Assembly: GCA_013397695.1 (NCBI GenBank)
Contig: VYZI01000035.1
Location: 1,788,062 to 1,852,061 of the forward strand
Source of the DNA: Centropus unirufus
Taxonomy: Eukaryota; Chordata; Aves; Cuculiformes; Centropidae
Length of the DNA stretch: 64,000 nt
Direction of reading: 5' to 3'
The position numbers were made by a program, and so were the translations under genes. This document shows, in pieces, positions 11,639 through 23,544 of this stretch. Under the pieces are notes generated by a model. That model worked only from the letters and a program-made list of their open reading frames with translations. It was not told where the DNA came from and ran no database searches. The first letter of the stretch is position 1; each line of letters starts with the position of its first letter.

Positions 11639-12688
11639 GCAGGTATTGAACAAACCTCCTTCTTCAACTGTGCAGGTCAAAATAAGGTTTGGGCACTAGT
11701 GGTGTCTTGGCGGTGGGGCTCAACAGTACTGGCATCATGGACAGGATAACTGCAGCTGGCCACAGGGAGAAATTGTGCTAAGGGATAGAGGCTTGAGAAC
11801 TGAAAAGAAATTGTAATTTCTGGCATAGGTATGATGGCCACCTGGGATACGCCTGATTTCTATTGCCACCTGTTGTTTTTAGAATTGCTGGTGATTTTTG
11901 GAGTCCTGGCAGCCGCGTGGGTGGCTGTTGAGCGAGAAAAGTGTGATAGACTTAAAACTGAGAGAGAAAATCAGGCCTTGAAAAAAAGTTACAGGATTGC
12001 TGATAGACTTGGAAGCAGAAGGCGTAGCTCTGAAGTAAGGTGAGGACTGTGAGGGAGGGTGTGAAATGTTTTTTTTTCCAGCTTGGAAATCCATTTATCT
12101 TGTTCTTTGAAGGAGAGGGTGGTGAAATCTGCTCCTGATTCTGATCTTGATCCTGAGGTCCAACCTCTATTATTAATGAGGGGATGGAAATGCCTGATCC
12201 CACTCTTGATTTTGATCTTGATTTCAAACTCTGTCCCCAAATTATCATTTATAAGGGGGAGGAGCCTGAACCCTCTATTGTAACAAAACAAATGCATGTG
12301 CTGTTGAGGAGCTGGCTGAACTGCAGAAGCTGGAGAGACTGCCATGCTCTGTGACTCAAGCAATGGCTTGCTGGGGTGGTGGAATTGGATCTCTGGAGGA
12401 TGATGTGGTTGCCATCCCTGCTTCTGGGATTAGACACTTCACTGGAAACATACAAAAGGCAACTTGCTTGCAGCTGATGTGTGCCCTGATGCTAATGTTA
12501 GCAAACATGGGCAAAATTACCTCCTTGGTAAAAGAGGTCTGAAATAAATCCTGCATTTTGATTTCACTCTGAGAGATCTTGTTGGTCTCCAGATTGTCAT
12601 GCGGATATCAAACTAACCTCCTTCTTCAACAGTGCAGGCCAAAAACCAGTCCAAACACTAGTGGGGTCTTGGCAGTGGGGCTTAACAG
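11639..12688 (+). mobile_element. Degraded ERVL-like endogenous retrovirus remnant
   Basis: Two related segments of about 85 bases, 11639-11726 and 12597-12688, lie in direct orientation about 960 bases apart. Both carry 'acctccttcttcaac.gtgcagg', then 'cactagtgg.gtcttggc.gtggggct.aacag'. The part starting TGGTGTC at 11700 resembles a primer-binding site for tRNA-Leu, the primer usual for ERVL elements. AATAAA followed by T-rich sequence at about 12543 looks like an LTR polyadenylation region. Between the repeats lies gag-like debris. The minus-strand CR1 fragment at 12688 abuts the second copy, so one element may have broken the other. The assignment is inference, and the family was not confirmed. 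Confidence 0.45.
11831..12542 (+). pseudogene. Possible ERV gag remnant
   Basis: A 70-codon frame opens at 11831. A hydrophobic stretch (roughly residues 13-33) is followed by a charged, coiled-coil-like segment rich in E, K and R, and the frame then stops. Downstream pieces in shifted frames include an acidic stretch made of repeated GATCTTGAT-type codons (about 12135-12215). After it comes a frame with an AELQKLERL-like start and a W-G-G-G-rich segment (12290-12542). The layout resembles the N-terminal part of gag in avian ERVL-type elements. It is broken by stops and frameshifts and cannot encode a complete protein. The identity rests on general resemblance only. Confidence 0.35.
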
Positions 12689-13400
12689 CCATTCCTCCCA
12701 GTTCTATATTATTTGTGAAGGTGTTGAAGGTGCACTCTGCCCCAACATCCAGGTCATTTATAAGGAGGGCTAAAAAGTTTAGGCCCCAGTATGGAGTTCT
12801 GGAGCATACCACTAGTGACTTACTTCCAAGTGGACTTTTTGCAACTGATCAAAATCCTCTGGACATGGCTGTTCAGCCAGTCTTCAATCACCTCGCTTGT
12901 CCATTTATCTAACCTGTGCTTTTTCAGTGTGTCGATCAGGATATTATGGGAGAAAGTGTTGTAAGCCTTATTAAAGGTAAGCTAAGCAATGTCCACTCCT
13001 CTTATCTCACCAAGCTAGTCACCTTGTTGTAGATGACGATCAGGTTGGCTAAGCATAATGCGCCTTCTGTAAATCCATATTGACTGGTCCCAGTTACTTT
13101 CTTGTCATTATGTGTCCGGAAATGTTTTCCAGGATTAGTTGCTCCATTAGCTTTCCAGGGACTGAGATGAGCCTGACTCGCCGATAGATCTTTCTTGAAG
13201 ATAGGAGTGGCATTTATTCTCTTACAGTCTTCAGGAACATCTCCCAGCTGCCTAAATCTTTCTGAGATAATTAGGAATGGCCTTGCAGTGGCATCAGCCA
13301 GATCCCTCAGCATTTGTCTAAGTTCAGGTAGGAGCTCCTTCCTTACTGTACAGGCCTTCTCCCACTTCTGATTGATTTCCAACTTGTTTGGATGGATCTT
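12688..13400 (-). mobile_element. CR1 fragment, reverse transcriptase region of ORF2
   Basis: Read on the minus strand this covers the reverse transcriptase part of CR1 ORF2. Landmarks in order are LRDLADATARPFLIISERF, VPEDCKRINATPIFKK, a damaged SQYGFTEG, ANLIVIYN, then further along LLINDLDVGAECT and a decayed active-site segment (FTNNIELGG where the family has F-A-D-D). Frameshifts interrupt it at several points and the catalytic aspartates are gone. Neither the 5' end nor the 3' tail is present, and the fragment stops abruptly against the ERV-related segment at 12688. Confidence 0.88.
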
Positions 13401-16400
13401 TTAGAGCTTGGGGGTGGTGGTTCTTGAATTTCAGCCAGCTCAGTGGGATCCTCTTCTATCCAGGGTCACACCCCATTCGATACAGCCCATCATCTTGTCT
13501 TTGTGTTCAATGGCTGCCACATTTTTAATACATATAGAAGTTATAGTTTGTTGTCTCCTATTGCTGATGAAGAATTTCTATGTACAAAAAAAAAATCAAC
13601 TGGTATAATGATTAGAAGATTTTAGAAGTATTTTAAAATTATCATAGCTTATTTAATGTTGCTATTATTTTCCTGCCTTCACTGCCAGAAGTACTAACAT
13701 GAGAACTCTATAACACTGCTCCTTTACATTACACTGACCATTCCTGCCTTTACATATCACATGGAAAAAAACAATGAGAGACACAAGATGCAGAGCTGTA
13801 CTTGAGATGGAACTTGGCTTTGCCAAAATGTGTGCTTGTTTTATGTCTGATTCCTATGCCTTTCAGGAATCAGAGACCCAAACATTTGACAGTAGTGGTG
13901 TAAGATATGTCTTGCACCACATCTTGTGGTTGACAAAACTGATCTTGCTCTTCAATGGTCTAAAGGATCTCTGGTAGGGTGTACTTTCTATCGCTTTTAT
14001 TGGCGCTTTATCAGGCTACAGTGCGCAGAAGACATCGGAGGAAAAAAATTAAGAGATCTGGACTCTGCAGACTGGTGAGAAGAGGACATAGTCTGATGAG
14101 AGGAAACATCCCAAGCCTCGTTGCCTGTCTTCGTGTATTTTATTTGTCTGAAAGACTGAATTCCTTCCAAAAACCTTCTTATCATTGAATTGCAGAGCCT
14201 GCAATGTAAGTACACCCCCTGAAAGAAAAGACAGTTTAATGGTACAGCGCAACCTAAATAAGTGGGTTAGCCAAAGGCTTGAAAGAAACTCATAGCTAAT
14301 TAGTTCCATGGCTACCTGGTGCCTGCTAGGTTTAGATCCCCTTTCATTCACTTTTTTATAAACTTTTTTTCTTAAAAGTCCTGCCTGGATTTCTTTGTGT
14401 TACTTGGAGAAGGTGAAAAAATGATAGATATATATGTTTAAATGTGTGGAGAATATTTCTTCATTATAAACCATTAGTCTTTCTAGTTTCTACCAGCACC
14501 CAGCTGTGATCAAAGAAACTAAGATATTACAAGACTTGAATATTCTGGTTTTGCTTCTTTTCAAGAAGCAGACTACAGGGTATTCTTTATTTGCAGTTTG
14601 AACAGACTGCAACACGAAGGATGGGAACAGGGCATTTGTAGCATTAGTTGTCACAATCATTCGCTCAAAGGACCCAAGAGGCTGTGCAGATCTTTACCCA
14701 ATATGACATTGTGTTTGGACATGACAGCTGTCTTTTATTGCCTATGTTAACTCCTCTTTTTTTCCCCTTTCCTTTGAATTACTGAAGCCCAGGCCAATCA
14801 TCTCAGTATGCATTTACATTTTACTTTCACTAAGTACTAAAAGCATCAAAATATCCAAGTGCTTTGTTCACTGTGGTTTATAGTGGACCAAGCTGTTTAT
14901 CAGTACCTCTAACTCTGTGTTCAGCACTGACATAAGACTGGAAGGGAAAAATAAACATTTGTATATGATGAAATGCATACTAATCACCATACAAAGAACA
15001 ATTTTGTAAAATATGCATCCAGTATATAGATTTATGAAGATACAGGCTTAGAAGAATTAGAGAAAACATCATAACCTGTGTTTAATGAGTGGATGAAGTA
15101 AGGAATGCAAAATAAAGCCAAATGTGCATCCCTGTTTTACTTACATTTTTCCCTTCTTTTTTTCCTTAGTTTTATTAAAACTACAAGGGAAACAAAGAAC
15201 TTATAGTAGATTTTACCACAGCTGCAGAGTAGAAATTGTCTTGCCGCAGAGGTGTATAACATATAGTACCTATATAAAGGCAGATGAATTGCAGAATGTA
15301 TTTGCTGCCTTGCTAACAGCATTATTTTGTTTTGTGCTTCTGCAAAGCTTCTTTCAGATCATCTACACTTTTCAATCAAGAGGCTTTTTTCTATTTGTTC
15401 TTTCAGGCACTCTTCAGAGTTTAGCCACACCTAATGCTAAGTTGTATCACAGGCTGATCTGCTTTTCCAAATTAACTGTAGATTTGTGTCTCCTGTGTGG
15501 TGGTATGCCAGGACCTCCAGCACAGGAAAAATAATTACACTATTTCAGAATGTGACCAATACAACATAAAGAGTGATTCATTAAGGAGCTGTGAAGTTTG
15601 AAAGTGGATCATAATAGTAAATTCAGGCTGAGTTTTTCCAGAGGATCATTGACTCTTCTTATTCACATTTGTGACAATTTCACCTAAAAAATCCCTTAAC
15701 TGCTATGGGAAACAATGTGCGGGTAGATTTCTAGATCACATAATTTTGAGTCTTCCTTGAGTTTATTTTCTTAAAAGCAGAATATAATTTTATAATTAAC
15801 AGAGAATGGAAAGGAATCATTCTGTTTCTGGTGATCTGCTTTTCAATGTGAATATTAGAACATTGTGTCCTCAGCAGGCTGAATGCATCTGCATCAAGGG
15901 CTACTCTGAAAGTACAGTGAATGTCCAAAAAATAGACAAAATAGGATGGTTACAGTTGTGTGAAATTAGAAATACAACATATAGGAACCACGCAGAGTGT
16001 TTCATAGCACTTTCTGGACATGTAGCATTGATAAAATTCTTTCACTCGTACTTCTGCAAGCACTGCACAGCAAGAGGCCTTCCATTCCTTTACTGCCCCT
16101 GACAAATAAGTTGAATTATTAGGACTGAAGACATCAGAAGCAGAAAGAACTTGGCATGATTATCAAATCAATCTGCAGCAACTACTAGGACAAATAACAG
16201 TGTGCTCTTTCAAATATGCCAAAGTAAACAGCTTGCAGTAGAGGCACCAAGGAAACAATAAAAGGTGCATCCATGCAGTGTCATTTGAGGTCTCTTTTCA
16301 GAATATTAGTTTTCAGAATATTACTCCCCTCAAACATTAAGATCATACTCACAATTCCGAGGTGAATTGTGAATGCACCAGAGGGCAGATGATATTGGGT

Positions 16401-17799
16401 AAGAAATGTGAATTCCAGAAAACAGCAAAACCTATGAAGTTCTGGTTCAGCAGTGATTTTTAAGGATTCGAGGATCTGTTCATGCCCTTAAGGATATCAC
16501 AGTATCCAAATACCAGGCTGGTTATGAAGAAAAGGGAGTTAATGGACATTTGGTAATTAAAATCACAACAAATGGTAGAAGGATTCTACAAATGAGTTGG
16601 AGATTCTGCTTCTTCTTTGTGGCAAACCCTTTTGACTGCAGAGGAGAAAGAGGATTCGCAGCCTGCCTTTGCTCCAGGACGCACTGTCTTTTCCAGACTT
16701 GTCTGTTAGAATTTCAGAGAAGAGAACATCATGTTTGAAATTACATATTCTGAGTAGCCCACCTACCTATCAACAGAATTACATTTGTTGTCTCTGATTT
16801 CCTCTCTATAATAAATACAGCATAGAACAATTTCTATGCTTAATTTGCATTTCTTCCCATTTGTCATATCCTTTGTTTCCCTTTTCTTTTTTCTTCCTTG
16901 AGAACAGGTTCAGTTATTTGCTACGTGTTGCTGGAGTGCCTAACAAGATGAAGCTGAGACACTGCAGCGTTCCTGCAGTACAACTAATGAGTAGCAATAG
17001 TGCTGGTAGTAATAGAAGGACTCGTTTGTTTAATAAATTTAGAAGGGGACCAATAGAGCTGATGGAGTGGAGTGAATGCTGCCTGACATTTTCCAGGGAG
17101 ATGTTAATTATATGGTCTTCCTAGAATAAGCAAGCAAAATAAGAGAAAAAAACAACAACTACAGATTAGTTGGTGCCCTTGGAGTAGGGAACATAGCTCC
17201 TACTTTGGAAAGGTACAAGACACCAGAGAGCACAGCGATATCAAATACTTATTAGGTATTAAAGACTGTCACACCAATGAACAATACTGGGCACTTCAAT
17301 ATAAAAAAGAGGTTGTGAAGAATTCAGAAATGAAGTAACAAACACCATTATGTATGTAAAGATACTCTTTAAAAAATATCTCAGAGCTAATTTGCTTTTC
17401 TTGCTTGATTTGTGACATTTTCTTTTGCAAAGGAATTTGTGGGTCCAATTAAATAAGGATGGTTTTCTGTTGAAAGCTTTTCCCTGAAGCAAGTTTGAGA
17501 CATTTGAGATCTATTTGCTTAACTATCTTAAATGGACCTCTGAGAAGCTGTGCAGACCTGCCCAGGTGAGCACTCAGGAAAAGCCACTGATCTAATAATA
17601 TAACTTTATACAGCTACTTTTCACATTAATTAATGTCAGCAGAGACAGAGCAGAGGTGCACAAAACCTGCTGCATATATTCTGCCAGGTAGACAAAAAGT
17701 ATTCATTTATGGAAGCAGGGTCTGTTTCCATCTGCTGCAGGTCTGTTCTCATCTGCAGTTACCTGAAAGGCTTAATATATAGGATGAAGCATAAAGGTT
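13401..17799. other. Long stretch without a recognised gene
   Basis: Mostly AT-rich unique sequence. The 136-codon frame at 15124-15534 is the longest unexplained plus-strand frame. It begins upstream of a strong acceptor-like site at about 15169 but has no convincing donor and resembles no family I know. The frames near 13774-14188 and 16550-16738 were also unrecognised. Confidence 0.5.
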
Positions 17800-18600
17800 T
17801 ACTGTCAGCCAGACGCATAAGGCACATGGAGGACAAGGAGGTGATTTGAGTCAACCAGTGTCGCATCACCAAGGGTAAATCTTGCTTGATCAACCTAGTG
17901 GCCATCTATGATGGAGTAAATACGCTGTCCACAAGGGAAGAGCTACAGATGTCATCTATCTGGACTTCCGTAAGGCCTTTGGCATGGTCCCCCCTGAACA
18001 TCCCTCTCCCTGAATCAAAGAGAAATGGATCTGCTGGGTGGACTATTCTGGGCATATGGAATTGGTTCGATGGTTGCATTCAGAGAATAATGGTGATTGG
18101 CTTAACGTTCTGATGGAGATCAATGATGAGTGGCATCCCTCAGGGTTCATATTGGAACAAGTACTGTTTAATATCTTCATCAACAACATAGACAGGGGGA
18201 TTGAGTGCACCCTCAGCAAATTTGCAGATAACACCAAACAGAGTGATGTGACTGACATACCTGAGGAATGGGACGACATCCAAAGGGGCCTTAACAAGCT
18301 TGAGAACTGGGCCCATGTGAACCTCACGAGGTTTAACAAGGCAAAGTGCAGAGTTCTGCAGCTGGGATAGGGCAAGCTCTCTTATCAATACAGACTGGGG
18401 GATGAAGAAATTGAGAGCAGCCCTGCCAAAAAGGGGCTTTGGGTACCAGTGGGTGAAAAGCGGGACATGAGCTAGCATAGAGCACTCACACCAGGAAGGA
18501 CATAGACCTGTTGGAGTGGGTCCAGAGGCGGGTCACTAAGATGGCTCGAAGCAACTCTCCTGTGAGAAAAGTCTGACAGGGTTGGGATTGTTCTCTTTTC
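17800..18600 (+). mobile_element. CR1 fragment, reverse transcriptase to ORF2 C-terminus
   Basis: On the plus strand the pieces follow CR1 ORF2. Near 17870 there is a KGKSCLINLVAIYDGV match, then, after a frameshift, DVIYLDFRKAFGMVP. LFNIFINNIDRGIECTLSKF is followed by ADN (18160-18234), where the family has the catalytic A-D-D. Next come QRGLNKLENWAHVNL and FNKAKCRVLQLG (18278-18366), and a decayed KDMDLLEWVQRR block (18495-18530). The second catalytic aspartate has become asparagine and there are several frameshifts. The conserved 3' tail is absent. Confidence 0.9.
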
Positions 18601-19392
18601 TCCTCTGTCATTCAAAAAACTTTTTATGTCTAGACTGATGGTATAATATCCAAGGTAGTAACTGAGCACATCAATGAAAACATTCAACCTAGTGCTTTAT
18701 CTTTGGTGTGGAATCTAATGAGACAGCCGAAGAAGTTAAACTTGCAAACCACTGACCCTGAAAAAAGACCCTTTGCTGTAATGAGTTTTCTACTCAACCT
18801 GTAGATAATTCATTGTTATTTTTCCAAATATAGGCAGGAGGACAGCAATTAAATAATTTAAAAATCCTTTGTATTTCTGCATTTTAATTAAAGTATTAGG
18901 TACCTCATTTAATGAAGTAATTACATTGCTGAAGACAGCATTAACACAATGAGGTTTCGATAGTGTTACTTTTGTCAAGCAGACATCCATCCTATTACGG
19001 TACTGCACAAATAATATTTCCAAATGCAGTTTAGGAAGCAAAGTATCTCGCAGTGATATTTTACGACTTCTACTGAGTCTGCCTCTCCCTAGTGAGAAAT
19101 TTCGCTTCCAGCAGCAATGAATTGGATGGTCTGGAAACTTGATCTAGTATAGTGAGACACTATTATGAAACACCAAATCTGTGTGTTAAAATTGAGACAA
19201 AAGGCAAATGACAACAGAATTATGAATGACACACTTGATGGACCAAATTCTCATTTTATTTCCATCAATTATTGCAGTCTAGTGGAATTACTTCAGCACA
19301 GTTCTGCCATAAATAAAAAATCATGATGTTACCACAGTTAGAGAGGGAGCTAGAGTATAGAAAACAAGAATTATTTAATTTGCTCTAGTGAT
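18601..19392. other. No feature recognised
   Basis: AT-rich sequence between the CR1 fragment and the MIR-like copy. No coherent frame or repeat was seen. Confidence 0.5.
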
Positions 19393-19545
19393 AGCCACTT
19401 ACTTTCTGCATGATCCCAAGAAAGTGACTTAATCTTTGTAATTCTATTTTCTTGTGTTTTAAATAATCCCACTGACACATTGATAACATGTTGCATTGTT
19501 GTGAAGATAATTAAAGCTTCTCAAGCACTTTGATACCTCCAGGTA
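19393..19545 (+). repeat. Degraded MIR-type SINE
   Basis: The sequence follows the MIR core and 3' part in order. A 'gccacttact...tg..tgatcccaagaaagtgacttaat' block corresponds to the MIR 'gccacttactagctgtgtgaccttgggcaagttacttaa' segment. After it come a T-rich 'ctcagtttcctc'-like part and 'gttgcattgttgtgaagataattaaag', matching 'gttgttgtgaggattaaa'. Divergence is high, as expected of an element that stopped moving long before birds arose. Confidence 0.6.
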
Positions 19546-20084
19546 GAAGGAGTAAATAAATGTAGCTACATAATTTTTCTAGGTTGGATTGGAAAGAAGA
19601 GTTGCAATTGGCAGGTTTATTTATAATTCCAGTAGTTGGCATAATGAGCCTTTTACATCAAAGTCTTGTAATGCAACTAGTTAGGTAAAACTTAGGATGG
19701 AGTGTATAAATTAGATCCTAATGGATAAATGGGGCTGGATTAGTGTGGTTGAAAAAGAGACTGATTAATTGGTTTTAATTGAATAGGAATGATAGGATAA
19801 TTCCTTTGGGATGTGGGAAATTCTGCATTATGGATTCTTTTAGATAAGAAGTTTACTTGAAGGGTATGGAAAAGGTAGTTATAAGTCACCAATCAATTTC
19901 TACTTTTTTGCCTTCTTGGTCTGTTCAGTTTCCGCATATCAAAGGAATCTAGGTAGTGACTCAGCTTCACAGTTGAATGTCATTCAACTGATTAACTTTT
20001 ATGTAATCAAAAATACAAAGAATTACCTCTATACAAATCTTCTTTTTCCTTAGCACACATTCAGCAATAGAGATCATGAGGGAT

Positions 20085-20320
20085 AGGTCAAAGGGCTATT
20101 ATAAAACCATATAAAGCTACATTTACCAATATCTAACCTAAATGATCCTTCCTGCAGCTTAATCCTGTGACTTCTCATCCTGCCCATCACAGGAATGCAG
20201 AATGAGTTAGTCCTTTCCATGTTTTGGCAACATTCGACGTGAAAAAATTCAAACATGCTCTCATTTCTTTCATTTAGGCAAAACAATCCTGCTTCTTTCA
20301 GCTTCTTATGGCAAGCCATA
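20085..20320 (-). mobile_element. Old CR1-like 3' region
   Basis: On the minus strand the sequence reads as a decayed CR1 of the older, turtle- or crocodile-like type. It has an 'aagaagcaggattgttttgcctaaatgaaag' block, then 'gggcaggatgagaagtcacaggattaagctgcaggaagg' and 'atttaggttagatattggtaaa'. These correspond to the CR1 'gggcaggacaagaagtaatgggcttaagctgcag...ttaggttagatattagg' segment. The 145-codon minus-strand frame spanning it (20074-20511) is a by-product of this element, not a gene. Confidence 0.55.
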
Positions 20321-21112
20321 TTTTCTGAATCTCTCACTTTTGCTTCTTCTCTCTTTTTGAATGATTCTGCTGAACTGACTCCTTTGGGTGTGATGCCTGG
20401 GGTTCCACCCTTTTTTTTGAGACTAGTGTGTATATCAGGAGGGGGAGAAAGGCTCTGCCAACAACATAGAAAAAATTGCCTCACAAAATAAATGTTATTT
20501 TCAATCCCCAAATTACATTGCTTAACAAAGCACGAATGAGAATATAATCATATAATGATATAATGAGAACAGAATTAGACTCTAAGTGATGCAAGCATTG
20601 CCTTTTTTTGTACCCTTAACAATAGTTCAGTGCTGCTAAATCCTAATAGTTCCAATAACTATGATTTGGGATAAGAACTCCTACAGATTTAATTGATCCC
20701 TTTGTTAGATGTTTGATTTTTGTCCCTTGACATGCTGGTTGGTCTTTAGCTCTATGGATCAGAAACTTAATATGGCTTCCACTGAAGCTGGGAATTATTA
20801 CAACATTACTGTATGCAAAGAATCTGGACCTACAAGAGAAACACTAAATATCCCCAAATTTATGATTAAATTTAGCAAATTGGTAGCATTAGTCATTTCC
20901 CTGAATAATATCAATCTGACAGCCATTGATTTGTTGAACAACTCTATTTGTATATAATTGTCAGTAAGCTACAGAAGCATTTTACACTCAACTAAAAATT
21001 GCTTTCTCTCATACAGTTTCAGTTAGCAATGATTTCTTTGCCTTTTCTATTTCACTCAGAATGCTGAAGCTCTAAGGTACATTTTCTACTTTTTTTCCCC
21101 ACTTGTTTTCAG
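20321..21112. other. No confirmed feature
   Basis: Contains the frame 20709-20957. It follows a modest acceptor-like site and has a fairly protein-like stretch (MASTEAGNYYNITVCKES), but no strong donor follows. It is not listed as an exon. Confidence 0.4.
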
Positions 21113-21164
21113 GATGCTGTGTCTCAAGTTGAAACAGCTATAAATAAAATGCAGAAAACAAAAG
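21113..21164 (+). other. Candidate small exon, coiled-coil-like
   Basis: A long pyrimidine tract ending TTTTCAG precedes this 52-base segment, and GTAAAACATG follows as a moderate donor. Two of three frames contain stops. The remaining one reads DAVSQVETAINKMQKTK, an amphipathic, helix-forming stretch of the kind found in coiled coils. It begins in phase 0 and ends in phase 1. No known protein could be matched from memory. If real, it belongs to a plus-strand gene that starts left of the window, because the only visible promoter here is at 63.8 kb. Confidence 0.27.
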
Positions 21165-23331
21165 GTAAAACATGAAGAACCTTTATCTCTGTATGCAGAT
21201 TAGCCTGCATAAGCATTTTCACACATCAGATATATGTTTATAACTTCCATAGGGTAGTTTCCAACTGTAGGATTTATAAAGCAGTAAAGGATGACTGAGA
21301 TATTGGGTTTTGTAGTCTTTTCTATTTACTATTAATCTGTATATGATTAAAGGACTTGTTCCAAAGTCTGTTAAACTAAGTGGCAAACTTCCACAGGCTT
21401 CAAATCTATCCTTAAATAACTAATAACATCGATGATGTATTTTCACTTGAAAGTATAAGCTTGGCATAGTATTTTTTGTGTCCCATATGGGAAAAACAAG
21501 TTGACTCAGAATTGCAGTTTGACTAAACCAGCTCTGTTTTAACAGGAAAATTAAATTTGTGACTTATAGTTTCTCCAAGGCTGGTACATTTCTGTTGCTC
21601 AGCACTGGCCAAAATCTAGCTTGATTTACCACCTATGAATTCTCAGTAAAATACTGAGATTTTACTGTGCTTATTTCAAGGCAGAATTTGGCCCAATATC
21701 CTAAAGTTCATTTATGTATCTTCTCAAGACCAGTTTCCATTCATTTACACAAATCCACATATGCATTTTTTCAGAAAGTGCTGATAGTTTGCTAACAATT
21801 TGAGAATAATTTTGCATTTGAAAAACCATCTAGGCTCTAACACACTACCTTAGAACATCAATAATGCTCACAATATATAAAAACGAATCTAGGGAGTGCT
21901 GTCCTCCGCAGAGTATTCACCACAGAGGCAATAGTAATAACTTCAAAAATGTTTTCAATACACAGAATGCAAAACCACATTTGAAATCATTAGAAGTAGA
22001 TGTCTATAGGCTTTTTTTCTGAAATCCTGTGTAGTACCCTAGATGCAATTTTGCACATCTAAACCCTCTGAAAATCTTGCAGCATGGCATCAAACAAATA
22101 GAAAAACTCCAGTGAGCTGTGAGATGTCCACTGAGATGTAGAGTAACATCTGTTAGTGCAAGGTGTCTAATTTTCAGCTTGCTGAAAAAGCACATTCTAC
22201 ATGCATGAAAAATAGTTTTGAGGACTGGGATGAGAATTTAATACCCCAGAAATTTTAATGTAGCCAAAATGCCTCAATATTTAGCTACAGATACACTCTA
22301 GGGATCTAGGGGCCTCTTGTTCCACAATATCCTGCTTGACGGCCTGTGAAAGAGTCTGAAAGCCTTGAAGTTGGAGTTCGGACAAGCTTTCTGGTTTGGG
22401 ACATGCTGAGGCTCTTACGAACCTGAATGTAGAGGCAACTACTCAAGTGCATGCTGTTTCATTAGTCAGCCAGCAAATTTCTGAAGAAACAGTGATTTCA
22501 GCTGTTATGTTTAATCTTCTGTAGCCACATAACTAAAAAGCTGAGAGATCAGAAGGTTTTTTCAGGTCTCTTGTTGGCTGCTGAGGAAGCAGGCAGGTAA
22601 ACATCAAAAAAGCTAATGTGAATAAAAGACTTTAGTACAAAAATTTGTTACAGAAAATGTCTGTCCAGATTGGGTGTCATTTACAGATTCTTGGTATGAA
22701 TGAAAAGCCCAATCAAAATTAGTCTTGTATTGATTTATGATATTATTAGCCAGTAGAAATTCAGTTGCTCCAATTTGGTGATGAAAGGGAAGAAAGGCTA
22801 CACAGAAATGCATTTATGGCTCATCTCGTCTTGGTGTCTAAGGTGTTCTACTTATGTGATAATGGAGAAAATCAAGTTTTGCTGCTCTCCAGTCATACCG
22901 TGTAGTAATTCTGAAAGCTGAAAATAGCTGAAAAAATCAAGAGGCTCCCAAGTAAATTTATTCAAGGTATTTGGTAATATTTCAAACTACTTGAATTATT
23001 TTCATGGTATTCAAACAGTCTGTAATAGAAATTATTTACAATCACGTTTAAACACTTTTTAAAGGCCAGACATGTGTAAGAGTTTCTTGGTAATATATGA
23101 CAGTATATTCAAATGGTAGAAAGTAGCTAGGGTGAGCATCTTGTGAAGAAAAACAGAGCAAACAGATGAATTAGTAATTTAATCTGAGCAAGCCATGCTA
23201 AATCCTAAGCTTAATGTTTAGAAAAGTCTTAGGGTTATTCTTCTTTTATGTCATTATATTTTGACACATGCTACCAAAAATGCCTTCTGCAGTGACTTGC
23301 AAGGTAGTTATCTTTGATATTTGTTTTTCAG
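21165..23331. other. No feature recognised
   Basis: AT-rich unique-looking DNA with no repeat landmark and no frame of note. Confidence 0.5.
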
Positions 23332-23395
23332 TTGGGAGGAATTGCCTTTCATTTTCCATGGGACCACAAGAGACATAGATGTTTATATTAGATTG
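23332..23395 (+). other. Candidate small exon (unidentified)
   Basis: Preceded by TTTGTTTTTCAG and followed by GTAAGATT, both good splice signals. Of the three frames only one is open across the 64 bases (WEELPFIFHGTTRDIDVYIRL in two pieces: WEELPFIFHG and TTRDIDVYIRL). It enters in phase 2 and leaves in phase 0. The composition is protein-like but no family is recognised. It is phase-compatible with the candidates at 35587 and 38737. Confidence 0.25.
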
Positions 23396-23531
23396 GTAAG
23401 ATTAGTGAAATTCATCCTGTCTTCAAGAAAGAGCACTTTGAAAACAAGATTGCAGTCATTTTTTATTCACTAGTTATGAATATATTTCATTATTGGTTCT
23501 TGAAAATGTAGTAGGTCTGTTTTCTCTGAGC

Positions 23532-23544
23532 TATATATATATAT
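23532..23544. repeat. Short (TA)n tract
   Basis: Six and a half TA repeats. Similar short tracts occur at about 35045-35056 and 59910-59921. Confidence 0.85.

Noticed and set aside
13002..13382. 126-codon minus-strand frame
   Set aside because: It is a piece of the CR1 ORF2 reverse transcriptase, frameshifted at both ends, not a host gene.
18043..18478. Minus-strand frames of 110-112 codons
   Set aside because: They are antisense shadows of the plus-strand CR1 reverse transcriptase fragment.
20074..20511. 145-codon minus-strand open frame, the longest in the window
   Set aside because: Its DNA matches an old CR1-like 3' region between about 20085 and 20320. The rest has no domain, and the frame is explained by retroelement debris plus chance.
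20709..20957. 82-codon frame with a protein-like stretch after an acceptor-like TTTAG
   Set aside because: The acceptor is weak, no good donor follows, and the end of the frame looks like translated AT-rich DNA.
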